Below are positions 15,586-26,317 of a stretch of DNA of 64,000 nt, piece after piece (within the stretch, counting starts at the first letter, position 1; every line of letters begins with the position of its first letter). Position numbers and translations under genes: made by a program. The notes under the pieces were generated by a model that searched no databases, was not told the DNA's origin, and saw only the letters and a list, made by a program, of their open reading frames with translations. This stretch comes from Penicillus capitatus (Eukaryota > Chlorophyta): contig OZ287697.1 in assembly GCA_965649825.1 (NCBI GenBank), positions 620,001 to 684,000 of the forward strand. Direction: 5' to 3'.

Positions 15586-18551
15586 CTAAAACTCATCAAT
15601 CCAGCTCCAAAGGTTCGTCCATGGGTGTTCCTTGTCAAAGAAATTGTTGCTTCGAGGCATTACAGATTTCCTAGGCGAATCGTAGAAATCAAAACAGGAT
15701 GTGTCTGTTCCGTGCAGGAGTGTTGGAACGAACGGTGCCGTTTCTCTTTGACACTCCAGTCGATCCCAGTTCACTCTTCTGAACCATGGATGCGTCTTGA
15801 TCTTGGCCAGATCATCATCTTCGTATCCTAACCGCTCTTCTGGCTTCACCTGAGACGACAGCGAGAGATAAGGTGTAAGAAAGAGTGCGTGGTCTGGCGT
15901 ATACCTGAAGGAGTTTAGTAATTAAATTAGAGGCAGCTTGGGAAACGAATTCGGGAATGTAATATCTTCCAGACAGAATGCGTCGATGTGTGTCCCATCG
16001 ATCGTCAGCTGGGGATTTGAACGGTGCATCTCCTGTCAGCATTTCGAAGATGAGCACGCCGAGAGCCCAGAAATCGGAAGCCTTTGACGCTCCCTGTCTT
16101 GAAATGATCTCAGGTGCCTGGTAGTCGGGCGTACCGCAGACGGTCCAGGCGGAACCGTCAGCTAGCGTTGCAAAACCGTAGTCTGCGAGCTTCAAGTAAC
16201 CATTCTTGTCAATAAGCATGTTTTCTGGCTTGAGATCACGATAAATAATGTTCAGTGCATGCATTTGATCGTATGCCAAGATGACATTGGCAGCGTAGAA
16301 CACAGCGTGACTCTCCGGTAGCCGACCCCCACTATCAATAATCCGACTAAATAGCTCACCACCAGGGACCCAATCCTACACACACATGGCGACTCTATGG
16401 ATTGTGGCTGTTCCATCTGAACGCACCATAAGAAAGTAAATGGATTGCTCGTCTTGGTAAGCTCCTTGAAGACTAACAAGAAATTTCCTGTTAGCTAATC
16501 TTGTCAGCACTTTTCGTTCCATGATGATGTGTTCGGCGTTCTTGTTATCTCTTATGGCTGCCTTCTGCATTGTTTTAAGCGCATACTGACTCCCAGTGGT
16601 TTTATGAGTGACAAGCCGGACAGATCCAAACTCACCTTCGCCCACAACTCTATGCTGCTTCAAATCTCTGAAACAGATTTCAGGCCCTTCGTAGTTTGTT
16701 GGTTCGGCATTGATGATACGGGATGATAACTGTGGGGTGCTTCTCGATGGACAGGCTTGCAGTTCTTTTCTTATTCCAGCAGCGGCAAGCACTCTGTGTG
16801 AGATCTTGACCAACTGGACTCCGTCAGATGAGACAACGACATCGACGTCAGATATCGTCTGGCGATTCCATCTGTACCCAAAAAACTGCCTCCCCTTATG
16901 ACGCTTGATGATAGAGTGCGATGGACTATCGTGTGACCCGCAGACACTAACCTCTCCCTTCACGATCACATACAGATGCTCTATGAGTTGACCCGATTCC
17001 AAAATGGCCTCGTTTTCGGAGGCGGAAATAACTGGAGTCCTTCTAACAATTTCGGCAATATCGATGAGATCTGTATTGACAGTACCCAAAAACCCAATGA
17101 TCTGTTGGAGAGCTTCTTCTATGATCAGTTTGCAGTAATCGATCCCTTCCAACTGCTGATAGATGGATGCATCAATGGCAATCCACTCAACCTCTGTCAA
17201 TGCCTTGTAGTGGCTTTCTGCATCGGCAATGAAGAGATTCCCTCTGCCAAAAACGTGTTGTCTGTGGCGATGCGACTCATCCTCGACGCGGAGTCTTCCT
17301 TTTCGAATGATGTAAATCGTATTCGGATCCAGGTTCCAGATTTCATCTTTGGCGCAGTTATAGATCTGGGCTTTGTTTCCCAATTCGATGACTGTAGCAT
17401 CGCTCACACTTTTGAGCAAAGGTAACTTTCGTAAGAATCTCAACATTCGGATCTTGGACACGTATTTAGATACGTCGATGAAATCGCTTCGATTGAGGGC
17501 GTAGAGGATGCAGATGCCAGAGGCAATGACAGATGCTGTATGCGGAGAGTTGAACAGCAGCGTCGAATCTCCAAAGATCCAACCCGTCTGCTTCATCACT
17601 GTCTGCTTCGTTGCATGTGAACTCCCGGAGGTTTCTATCTGAACCTCGCCCCGTGCAACGTAGTACAGACAATCCGTCTCGCTTGGCATGTCTCCTTGAC
17701 GAATGATTATTTCTTCGTCATAGTATACTTCACGCTTCATGCGAGCGAACAACTGAGTGACCACATGTCATTCATGGCATGAGGTATCTGGCTTGATCGT
17801 GGTGAGCCTACCTGTAGCAAGATGGTGTCGTCCAGTCCTTGGAAGACAATTGATTTTCTGAAGGCCTCCACGACGCGATCAGCAACATCGTGGGTGGCCG
17901 GATCTGTGTGGACAGGCGGTTGATTGCTTTCGGTATGGCATTCCTCTGAATTCTCAGATGTCGAAGTCATCTCCTCAAGTTCGAGATCGTCCTGCAGCGG
18001 CAAGGGACGGTCAAGGCTAACAGAGAGAGCACGATCGAGTTGTTACTTCGTTTGGAATGCCACCACGTCTTGTTCTCTGAGCTTTGGTGGGACTCCCCGT
18101 TTCTTCGTATGCCGACAGCGATACGCGGCCGCGATCCGTTTCTTCCCCGCCATTCGGAACGGCGACCGAAGTAGAAAACGAGGTCTGTAGACAGACAGGT
18201 TTCGTGGCAGCGTGACGATAGAGGCGTCGTTCACTTCGCTCGTCTCCGACGGCATTCTCTCGTCGTCGTTCGAGCAGCAAGACCGTTGCGCCGTGGTGTC
18301 GATGGCGCCGACGTGAATGGTCGATGACCCATGGGACGTCTTTGTCAGGCGACAACTGCCACTGCGAAAACAAAAGCCAGGCATAACTGAGCAAAACCCT
18401 GAACGAAGCAAATGGCTCACTTAACGTCACCTCCAATTGCGTTCTTTCCAGCCTTGGCGCGTTTCAGGTACCGAACTATGTGGTTGGCGGCGTTGTCACT
18501 GTTGACGTCGACACAAGCGGCCATCGCCGCTTTGCTGTTGCAGCATCCCAT
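15586..18551 (-). CDS. PKG-like protein kinase (cyclic-nucleotide-binding domains + AGC kinase)
   Basis: C-terminal AGC-type Ser/Thr kinase with glycine loop GEGEFGSVR, Lys in YALKTM, catalytic loop YRDLKPENML, DYG in place of DFG (LADYGFATL), GTPDYQAPE, and an AGC C-tail FVPTLLHGTD. Upstream are at least three cyclic-nucleotide-binding folds in one exon of about 460 codons (17764-16376). The first has FGDSTLLFNSPHTAS, a phosphate-binding cassette in which the usual Arg is His; the third is more degenerate. An exon starting at ATG 18551 reads MGCCNSKAAM, a classic N-myristoylation plus palmitoylation signal, as seen in apicomplexan PKG. How it joins to 18420-17820 is not fully resolved. Domain order equals the alveolate and green-algal PKG. 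Whether cGMP still binds is doubtful. Confidence 0.85.
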
Positions 18552-18806
18552 GATACTAAATCACGCACGCGACGCTTCTTCTTTTCCTGAGACGTGAAGA
18601 ATCTTGTTGTTAGCGAAGATGCGTTGTCGTTGGCGTTTCCGCTTCGGTGATGTCCGAAACGGATGATGCAGAATGGAACGTCGGTCACCGGTGACAACGA
18701 CGTCGCAGGAAAAGAAGTCGGAAAGGTACGCGGTCGCTTCGTTCGATGCGAAGTCGTGAGACAGAGATGACTGGATCTGACGCACACGATAGTCGATCGG
18801 TACATA

Positions 18807-19724
18807 TTAAGTGACGCTTCTCGAGCGTCGTATATCGGTCGAGCTAAGCTTCGTACCGCCGCCGTCTCCAACGAGACCGACGACGACCACCATCAAAGGT
18901 GCGAAGCCGCGGCGGCGTCGCGAGACGTTGATGTTCTCGGCACCCGGTTGTGTCTCCTTTGAAACGACAATGACTTGCCAATGCTCCTCAGTTTCGGCGG
19001 CGACAGGTGCATTGGGATCGCTAAGTACACGAATGGACACTTCTAGACTTGGACGTACAGCTTGCACGAATAGCTTGACCGACTCGATCCGCTGCTCCAG
19101 CGACTGAATTTGACTATTATACTGCTTGTTTAGCAGATATTGATGATCTAGGAGCATCCAAACCACGATGTAGAATGAGATGATCTCCACGGAGAAAGTG
19201 TGACCTGTGACACCGATCAGGAGTCTCTTTTGCGATACAAAGGCAGCGGCTGCAAGCAACAAACGATGTCCAGCATGCAGGTGATCAAATGTCCCACCCA
19301 CCACACCACCGTCGTACACATGTCCCAAACTTTGGATCTCATATGTGGTATGGATGGGTGTATAGAGTGGGGTCGCTGCGCCTAGTACATTGAGTGGTTC
19401 TGCAAAGACAGGTCCCAAGTCCTGTCGCTGTCTTTCACTGTTGAGTCGGCTCAAGAAAAGACGGTCTTCATCAGACAGCGGAAAGGGAGCCGTGTACACA
19501 GTGGCCAATCCTTTCAGTTTGGCCAACTGAACTGCACACATCACAGAGGCGATGCCGAAGAGGGACAATCGGAAACATGAAGGGTTACGTGTTGTCCATC
19601 CACAGGATTCGAACAAGGGCACGAGGTTCATGGTGGGTCGCTTGGATGCGACGACGCTGTACCACTGCCTCAGTGTTTCGCACGTCGCCTGAGTATCTTC
19701 GACAGAGTCTTCGCCTTTGGCCAT
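18807..19724 (-). CDS. phosphopantetheine adenylyltransferase (eukaryotic COASY-type)
   Basis: Catalyses ATP + 4'-phosphopantetheine to dephospho-CoA in coenzyme A synthesis. The nucleotidyltransferase motif GGTFDHLHAGH is the eukaryotic PPAT form. It is followed after a 56-nt intron (about 19145-19200) by GVTDHQYLLNKQY, then QVIVVSKET and the C-terminal LSSTDIR. The N-terminal 120 residues or so are not recognisable but are the usual variable region. No dephospho-CoA kinase domain follows, so this is a stand-alone PPAT as in plants, not the fused animal CoA synthase. The Met at 19724 is the first in frame; an in-frame stop lies upstream. Its stop overlaps the start of a short unannotated ORF (18804-18561), possibly just the leader of the kinase gene downstream. 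Confidence 0.85.
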   Translation of the reverse strand: MAKGEDSVEDTQATCETLRQWYSVVASKRPTMNLVPLFESCGWTTRNPSCFRLSLFGIASVMCAVQLAKLKGLATVYTAPFPLSDEDRLFLSRLNSERQRQDLGPVFAEPLNVLGAATPLYTPIHTTYEIQSLGHVYDGGVVGGTFDHLHAGHRLLLAAAAFVSQKRLLIGVTGHTFSVEIISFYIVVWMLLDHQYLLNKQYNSQIQSLEQRIESVKLFVQAVRPSLEVSIRVLSDPNAPVAAETEEHWQVIVVSKETQPGAENINVSRRRRGFAPLMVVVVGLVGDGGGTKLSSTDIRRSRSVT

Positions 19725-20946
19725 GTAAGGGTTATCGAAGAAACTGCCAGCAGCTATGGAAGGTACGTTGAGGGAGAACGTAGAGCGTTCTCTGGCATGA
19801 TTCGCACGCGGCTCTCAGGCAATCTTTGTCGTCTGTTGCTGTTTGGCCGTAAAGCCGAAGCAATGCCATTGACGCGAAGCCTCAGTGACCGAGGCTGCTG
19901 CGGCGATTCACCTGCAGATTTACATAATAGACAGTATCAAATCGCGACATACACTTGCTTCGCGGTCGGCAAATGGGCGCGCATTCGAATGCTCGGCCTG
20001 TACCACACATTAAGAGGAGCATCCAGGTTCATTAAGCACGTAAGAGTTGACGGGTCGCTCGGAAGGAATCGACAAAAACGCGATGGAAAGAAAAGGAATG
20101 CACTTGGACGCAATCGCGTCACATTGTTTTCGGTCACTCGGCCGCCGTCATTTCAACTTTTTTCTCAGAATCCAGTGACAACATGAAGCAGAAGATGTTG
20201 GAAGAGTCAGTGAAAGTGTGAAAATGGTGTGCGCGATGCAGACGAAGATGACAATGATGGTCTGAAAGGGGCCTCTCAAAAAGGAAAACGGCGTCAAACC
20301 ACGCTTTGAAGAAAACCGGCGTCATTCGCCGTTTGTTTTTAATGGACTTGCCGATGCAATATGTGTCGAAGGTGCCGAAGTGGTTGTCTATGTGATCATC
20401 TCTTGCGGCATCGAGACCATGTTCGGACAGTCACACTCGAAAGCGCCTTTATTCTATGGGGTCTGACCGTCATCGATGCATTTCGTGTTTGTTGTTTCGC
20501 CTCCGAAGAGTGCGCGCTCAAGTAGCAGGATCGGAAGGAGTTATTCAGCCTTGGTGGTCCGTCATGTAGAATTGTACGGCAAAATTCTCCACGTCAGCGT
20601 CCATTCAAGCCGTTTTTTTTTCGTTTTTGTTATGCGTCGATCGCGACGCCGTCATGATGGTTTAGAATTCTTGCACGCTGGCGAACGTCCAATATCCATT
20701 TACTCGTTTGTTTGTTCGTTTGTGAAGGGATTGCGGCCGAAGATGAAGGAGATGACAGAAATCTAAAGTATCTTTTTTGTGTCAAATCTTCGGTTTGCGA
20801 TCTTGACAGCGGTTTTCATTCTTCGCCGCTCCAATTGTACAGGTCGTGCAATGTATTCGCTTGGTTGTCGGCGATCTTTTATACATGGTATACACTCCTC
20901 GCGTTCGTCATGGCTCCAAAAACTGGGGAGCCCGTACGAACGGTCG
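19725..20946. other. gene-poor region 3' of the Fanzor gene
   Basis: About 1.2 kb with no supported gene. It is locally AT-rich with T runs (20608-20630), and a short hairpin gcgtcg/cgacgc separated by four bases lies at about 20634-20649. In TnpB and Fanzor loci the guide (omega) RNA is encoded next to or overlapping the 3' end of the nuclease gene, so the part nearest 20947 is where such an RNA would be sought. I did not find matching terminal repeats by eye. Confidence 0.4.
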
Positions 20947-23900
20947 TCAGTCGTGTAACGAAGTCAATAGCCGCGTTGGACCCACTAAGTGGGCAGAGAA
21001 CGCCGAAATCACAAAAACAGAAATGCAAGAACAGTAGAGAGGTGGACAGCCAAAAAACTCGAACTCGCTCTGCCAATCGAAATCACTTCCGTCTGCCCCA
21101 GGACGAATGAATGGCTTTTTCCGTCTTAGCCCATAAAACTTCCTGATCGTCAAATTGAGCATGTTCATCGCCGCATTCTCATCCCTGTCTACAGCCAGCT
21201 TCTTCCGTTCAGATTCGCTTGTGGCAGGATGACATCCCGGACAAAAGAGAAGACGAGTACTTGCCCGCGTATTACCGTTCTTCTTTGGACATCTGATTTT
21301 CACTTTCTTTAGCTCTTTGTTGCCACAATTTGTCGAGCAACACATCTTGGACGTGTGGTATTCGTCAATGAGAGTGAGCATCACGGGTCCAACACGATTC
21401 GTCTCTATAGCATGGGCTCTGCGTTGCACGGCTGCGTTGATGGCTTTTGCGAAGGCTGTGACGGGAGCTGCTTTGGAACCACGTGAGGCTGCGGCAAAAT
21501 CGCCGTTTCCAAACCCCAAAACCATCGGCCGCATGTCAGTCCGTGATCGGAGGTCAAGAATATTGTTTGCCAGTCGAGCTAAGGCTCCGGCACGTAGCCG
21601 ATCGCTCCTCATCCTCATACGTGCCTTGAATGTATTCGTTATGTACGCATTGACGAGAACGGCGCCGTGCTGTGCCTCGGTTTTCATGACCAATTGAACG
21701 TCCAGAGATTTTGCTGCCTCGATCTTCGCGTTCTCCGCCTTCACAAGACCCGGAGCCATCGACTTGTTGAATAGCATTCCTCTGCGACGCCTCCAACGAT
21801 AGCCTTGGTCATAGTACCATCGGCGACGTGTATACGTTCCAGTTATGGCCTCATCTGGTTTGAGTATCGTGTTCGGATGAGCTTTCAGCTCCAGTTCTTC
21901 CTCCTTTGATGCCTCTGTTATGGCAGTTAATGATTTTGGCAAAGATCGCTTGGTCCCACGGCTGTTGCAATGTATTGATGCCATAATCTCTCTTCTAACT
22001 CCACGTGCAATGGTCGTTTGGCCTCTTTTGCGGCCTTTCCTACCATTTCTTCTTGTTGTTTCTTCTGGCCCTTCTAGTGAAACAGTCGATGCCGAGCGTT
22101 CTGTCCCATATTGCATCTCTTCCAAGTCGCCGCCCGTTCTGCCATGTTCGTTCCGGGTTTTGGCTTGAGAATGATGCCCACTTCTGCAATCGCCTGAACC
22201 ACTTGGCGGTAATCGGTATTCATGCCCCAGAGTAATGAGCGCACTCTTCGTCGTTGGTATCTGTCGCGTATAATCATCCCCGGGGGGCTAGTCATCATGA
22301 CAGCGTCGGGAGGTCCGCGAGAAGGGATATCTTCCGGAAGCGGCGCTACTAGGTCAACACTAGCGTCTTCGGAGCTTCGCTGCGAGTCGTATATTCCCGC
22401 GTTATCGATGATCCGCTCTGCGCCTCGCTGTTGTAAATCGGAGGTCTCCGCCTGACGAAATCTGTTAAGGCGGTCTTCGAAGGAGGGATAGAGAGGCGCG
22501 TAGAGGATGGTGGCGCGTTGAACGTTGTGTTCTGCGTCGTGGTCCGCCAGGATGCAAGGTAAACAGAAAGTCTTAAAACACGTGTAAAAGACAAGAGTCC
22601 GTGCATAACCCCCCATTTATACCGCCCTGATGTTGCGACTCCACGAAGAAGTGAATCATCGCGCCACCCGAGCCAGAGAAGAGCGTCCCAAGACACAGTC
22701 GACAAGACATGCAGCGCCCCTGCGCACAGCTGACCCTCACAGAACAAGACAACGTCACATCGCTTGGCGACAGTATCTTTGAAAATGCATTTCGTCTGTG
22801 TCTTCCTTCGACTGGTGGTTTTTTCCTTACGTTCTTGTTGAACGACCTTCTAACCTTTGAATTCGCTACTCGCCCAGTTGTCGTGGCATATCTTTCGTTC
22901 GTAGCAATTCGTATGCTTGCGGCATCTTCGGCCAGCATTTGAAATGCACGAGATGCTGACTCAGGCTGGTTGCTCGGACATTCTCTTTGTGCAGTCTCAG
23001 TTGGTCCGGCTTGCATTCGTGGTTCTTCCTCTATCTCTGTCTCCCTGGCCCAAGTGACAATTTTTGCTCTTCCTGGATCTAATCCGACGAATATTGGCCG
23101 ATCTTCGCATTCCTGACGAATGCGTGCAAAATCAGCCGCCGTGCAATAATACTCTGATTCCAGGTAGGCCGGTATTTTCTCTGACTTCTGTTCTTCAATC
23201 TTCGGTTTTTTGCTTGGGCGCTTTCTTTCTATTCTGGATTTCCTCGGCAATGGGAGCGTTGTTTGAGTCAAGTCTATGTCAGGGAAAACGCGGCTGGGAA
23301 GCACATTGTCTGCGTAGCTAACATTGAGGCAGACCCGGACGCCATCCGTTGTGGCGGACTTCACACTTCCGGCTTCTAGGTGCTTTCTTTTGCCACGAAT
23401 CCGCCATTTGCGGCGCCTTGATCTGATCTTTCGTGCCTTTTGTCGTCTACGCCGCATACGTTGACGTTTTCTTCGCAGCTTGCCCATGATCTTTCGCCCG
23501 AGAAAGAGCCCTTTCGTGAAAGAAAGCGTCGTTTGCTCGCGTAACTTGGAGAATGTCCTTTTCTCCATGTAATCTTGCCAGAGTGGTTTTCTTCGTTGCT
23601 TCGGACTTCTCGGGTGTTTACTCCCGCCTTCGCAAAGATTCTGTCGCTTTTCTTCTTGTCTGTCGATGAAATTCTTCACTGAAAACCCAACGGACTTGAG
23701 GTATTGCTCCGGATCGTTTTTGTAAAGCTGGCTTTTATGGAGATGTTCTTCGGAGTCTCTCAGCTCCCCTTTGCAGACGAAGAGATTTCTCAGCACTCTG
23801 GCGTCCAGCGTACAGTGTTTTCTGGCGAGTTTAGACATTGGCATGACCTCCCGCCGCAAGACTCCGATTCTTGCAAAGAAGATATGGAGGCTGAACGATT

Positions 23901-25055
23901 CAGGCGTAACTTTCTCGGCCATTCGAGGCAGTGGCTTCGACAAGTCGCTGTGGAGTGTCCTTCGGATTAACTCAATCTGTTTCGCCGTGTCATCTTTCAG
24001 GCCGATATCGTTTTCCGGGGGCCACCTTCCAACGAGTAGCTTCACCGTCTCCTCTCCTTTGCGAGGCTCGAGTGAACGAACGTAGCTCTTCGCACATCGG
24101 ATCGTGGAACTCCTGATGAACAGATCGATATTCACCAGCATTTGTTTCGCTCCATATTGCAGAACTCTCCACCAGCCGTCCCGGAGCATCAACTTTGCGA
24201 ACTCGGGTGATGGCTTCAGATGTCTTAGCGAGGCCTCGTGCTCTGCAAAAACAGCGTCAACGTCATCCGCAAGTCTTTCTTCGTTCTCTTTCTGCAAGTC
24301 CTTTTCATCCCTATCCTCTTGAGTTGATCTGCTTTTCCCCTTCGTCGTTCCCTTCAAGATGCTTCCTCTATAACCCGCACCATACATCTCTGGCATCAAT
24401 ACTCGCTGCAGAAAATTTATGATGTCTTGATCTGTCTCTTGTCGCGCTCTGGCATTGTTAATTCTTCGAACGACAAGGCGATGGCAATGCTCCAGAAACG
24501 TTGTCGGTCTTCTATCTCCCTTCGCTCTTGCATCCTCTGGATCCGGTGGCTGCCAACGCGGAGAGATTTTCAGTCGCTCTTTTGGTCATTGATAGGGCAG
24601 TGTGAAATGTCGATGCACATATGCATTAAGAATAAACCATGCTCGATATCGAATCTTCGAGTATTCGCACACCAGTCGGTGAATCTTTTCCCGTCTCGAT
24701 TGTCCTTGAATAAGAGTGAAAAGGTAGCAAGATAAAGTCCTGAACCGGGTGGGGCACAGTGCCTCAAGGTCCTCAGGAGCTGCTAACTTGTGCACTTTGC
24801 AAAGCACAGAGGCTTCTCTCTATGTGTAGTTTTGGTAAACTCCAATTCCGTTTCGGCGACCCTATTCGCCATGCCTTCGCGAAGGATCTCAAGGAGCTGT
24901 TCGCGCTTCGACAATTTTCTCTGCACGCAGTCGTTTGTCTTCTGTTTTCGCGACGAACGCTGACTTACGTTTCTGGCGCCATTTTGTTGGACGCCTCCCT
25001 CTCCGCCCCTTTGTTGTGCGTTGGCAGGAAAGACATCATCCGTTGCTAAGTTCAT
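20947..25055 (-). CDS. Fanzor (eukaryotic TnpB-like RNA-guided endonuclease)
   Basis: A Fanzor gene, the eukaryotic relative of IS200/IS605 TnpB and Cas12. N-terminal half: ATG 25055; a 56-nt intron (24740-24795, LCFAK|TLSCYLF); helical region RAWFILNAY; a 69-nt candidate intron (24550-24618); a very basic Arg/Lys stretch (about 23400-23480); then RuvC-I VGLDPGRAKIVTW with its Asp codon at 23077-23079. C-terminal half: YTRRRWYYDQGYRWRRRRG, LGFGNGDFAAASRGSK, IDEYHTSK with the Fanzor-type relocated Glu codon at 21361-21363, a zinc ribbon (CCSTNCG ... FCPGC), and RuvC-III DRDENAAMNML (about 21165-21190). All catalytic residues are present. Between about 22719 and 21960 the frame is not resolved. 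Whether the gene is active, domesticated or decaying is open. Fanzor class (1 or 2) was not determined. Confidence 0.88.
22613..22623 (-). promoter_or_regulatory. TATA-like sequence inside the Fanzor gap
   Basis: On the minus strand the sequence reads GGTATAAATGG. It lies in the roughly 760-bp stretch separating the two Fanzor halves, upstream of an ORF (22616-22074) of no recognised family. It could mark a promoter carried by an insertion, or be chance. Confidence 0.25.
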
Positions 25056-25153
25056 TGAACGCACTGCCGTTTTATCGAAACCGTAGAAAAATTCCGCGTG
25101 CTCGACACGAACAACCTAAAGCGATTCTGTCAACGCTGTCGTTTAACGTGGCT

Positions 25154-25911
25154 TTAAAAGATTGATGGTGATATGGCCCTGATGTGACGGGCATTCGGCA
25201 GAAAGAGGTGACGGTTTTCATTGGTGTATGCTCTTTCACCTTGTTCGGAATCACGTCTTGCGTGATTGCGGAACAAAGATGATTTGAGACACAACGAACG
25301 TAACGGGTCACGTTGCGGTCGGGTAGGAGAAGATTTTTGGGGATGGGTATTGGGGTTGCTATGACAGGACTGCGTCCCATTTGTGGAAGGCGTGAACATG
25401 GGATTTCTCTTGCTCGCCTTCAATCAAATTTCCAACAACAGTGGCATGTTGCACTACACATCCGGCGGGCAATTTAAAGTTCCCATGGTGGTTCGTGGCC
25501 CAGGAGGTGTGGGACGGCAATTGGGTGCTGAACATTCACAGAGACTCGAATCATACTTCCAGTCCATACCTGGTGCTCTTGCAGTGCGTCCTGTATCCAT
25601 GGACAGCCGTAAAGGTTCTTCATATCCAACATGCGTTTTATTCTGGACACCATTTCCGTCGGATCTTCGACCTGCGTGTGATGTGTGGTTTGAAAGATCG
25701 GGAAGGAATGATGCAGGTACCGAGATATCCACTGCTTGCTTCTCTTTGGCAACGACATAGACTGTTTCCATCATCTGCATACCGATGCCTTTCTGCTGAT
25801 AGCCAGGTAGGACGAAGATCTGACCGATGCGATCGCGATGCCTGTCGGGGAGTTGTTTCTTTTGAACCGCGTGTGTCACATGACATTCAAAGCGCCGACA
25901 AAACCCGGTAA
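25154..25911 (-). pseudogene. HAT1-like histone acetyltransferase fragment
   Basis: A GNAT segment resembling the catalytic core of HAT1, the type B histone H4 acetyltransferase. Visible are RIGQIFVLPGYQQKGIGMQM with the acetyl-CoA loop [18 protein letters not shown], and after a 49-nt intron (about 25680-25728) [16 protein letters not shown], matching the family's AEDPS... segment. The N-terminal HAT1 domain, expected some 150-180 residues before this, is not visible. The next 200 bp upstream run into the divergent DUF1997 gene. I therefore read it as a truncated copy beside the Fanzor locus, though a short unusual N-terminus or unresolved exons remain possible. Its 3' exons are also uncertain. 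Confidence 0.5.
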
Positions 25912-26317
25912 CCTTTGGATCATAAGATGAATGTCTTTTCTGGTGTGTTCGTGCATTTTTTTGTTTTTGGCCTTTCGTGGCATTTCAAACGAACTTACGC
26001 CAAATGAATACAGCCGCCGTAGTGCAGGCTTCGTTAATCGACGATTGGGCCAATTGTTGTTATCGCACTGTAAAACAAAAGATATCGACCACTCGTTCAA
26101 AAGCACTTCAGAAAGTGCTAGCTGTCATTCGACTGGCCCTTTAAGTGGACACGTGCGCAAGGAGGCTGGCTGGTTGTTAACTGTTTTTATTTGCGCGTTC
26201 ATTTTGATCTTTATTCTCCCGGTTGCGTGTTGTCCATTTTGGCCGTTACGAACCGTACGATTCTTTCATTCTGCTCCACTCACTGAATGTGATATCTCCG
26301 TTTGTCTTGACTCTTCA

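Noticed and set aside
18561-18806. Small gene MYRSTIVCVRQIQ overlapping the PPAT stop
   Set aside because: No family, overlaps the stop codon of the upstream gene and probably is leader of the PKG-like gene; left unannotated.
19590-19625. tRNA-like T-loop (gttcgaatcc on the minus strand)
   Set aside because: Lies inside the phosphopantetheine adenylyltransferase coding sequence; no cloverleaf could be formed.
20947-24399. Bacterial IS605 TnpB contamination
   Set aside because: The gene has host-type short introns, a long N-terminal extension and the Fanzor IDEYHTSK motif.
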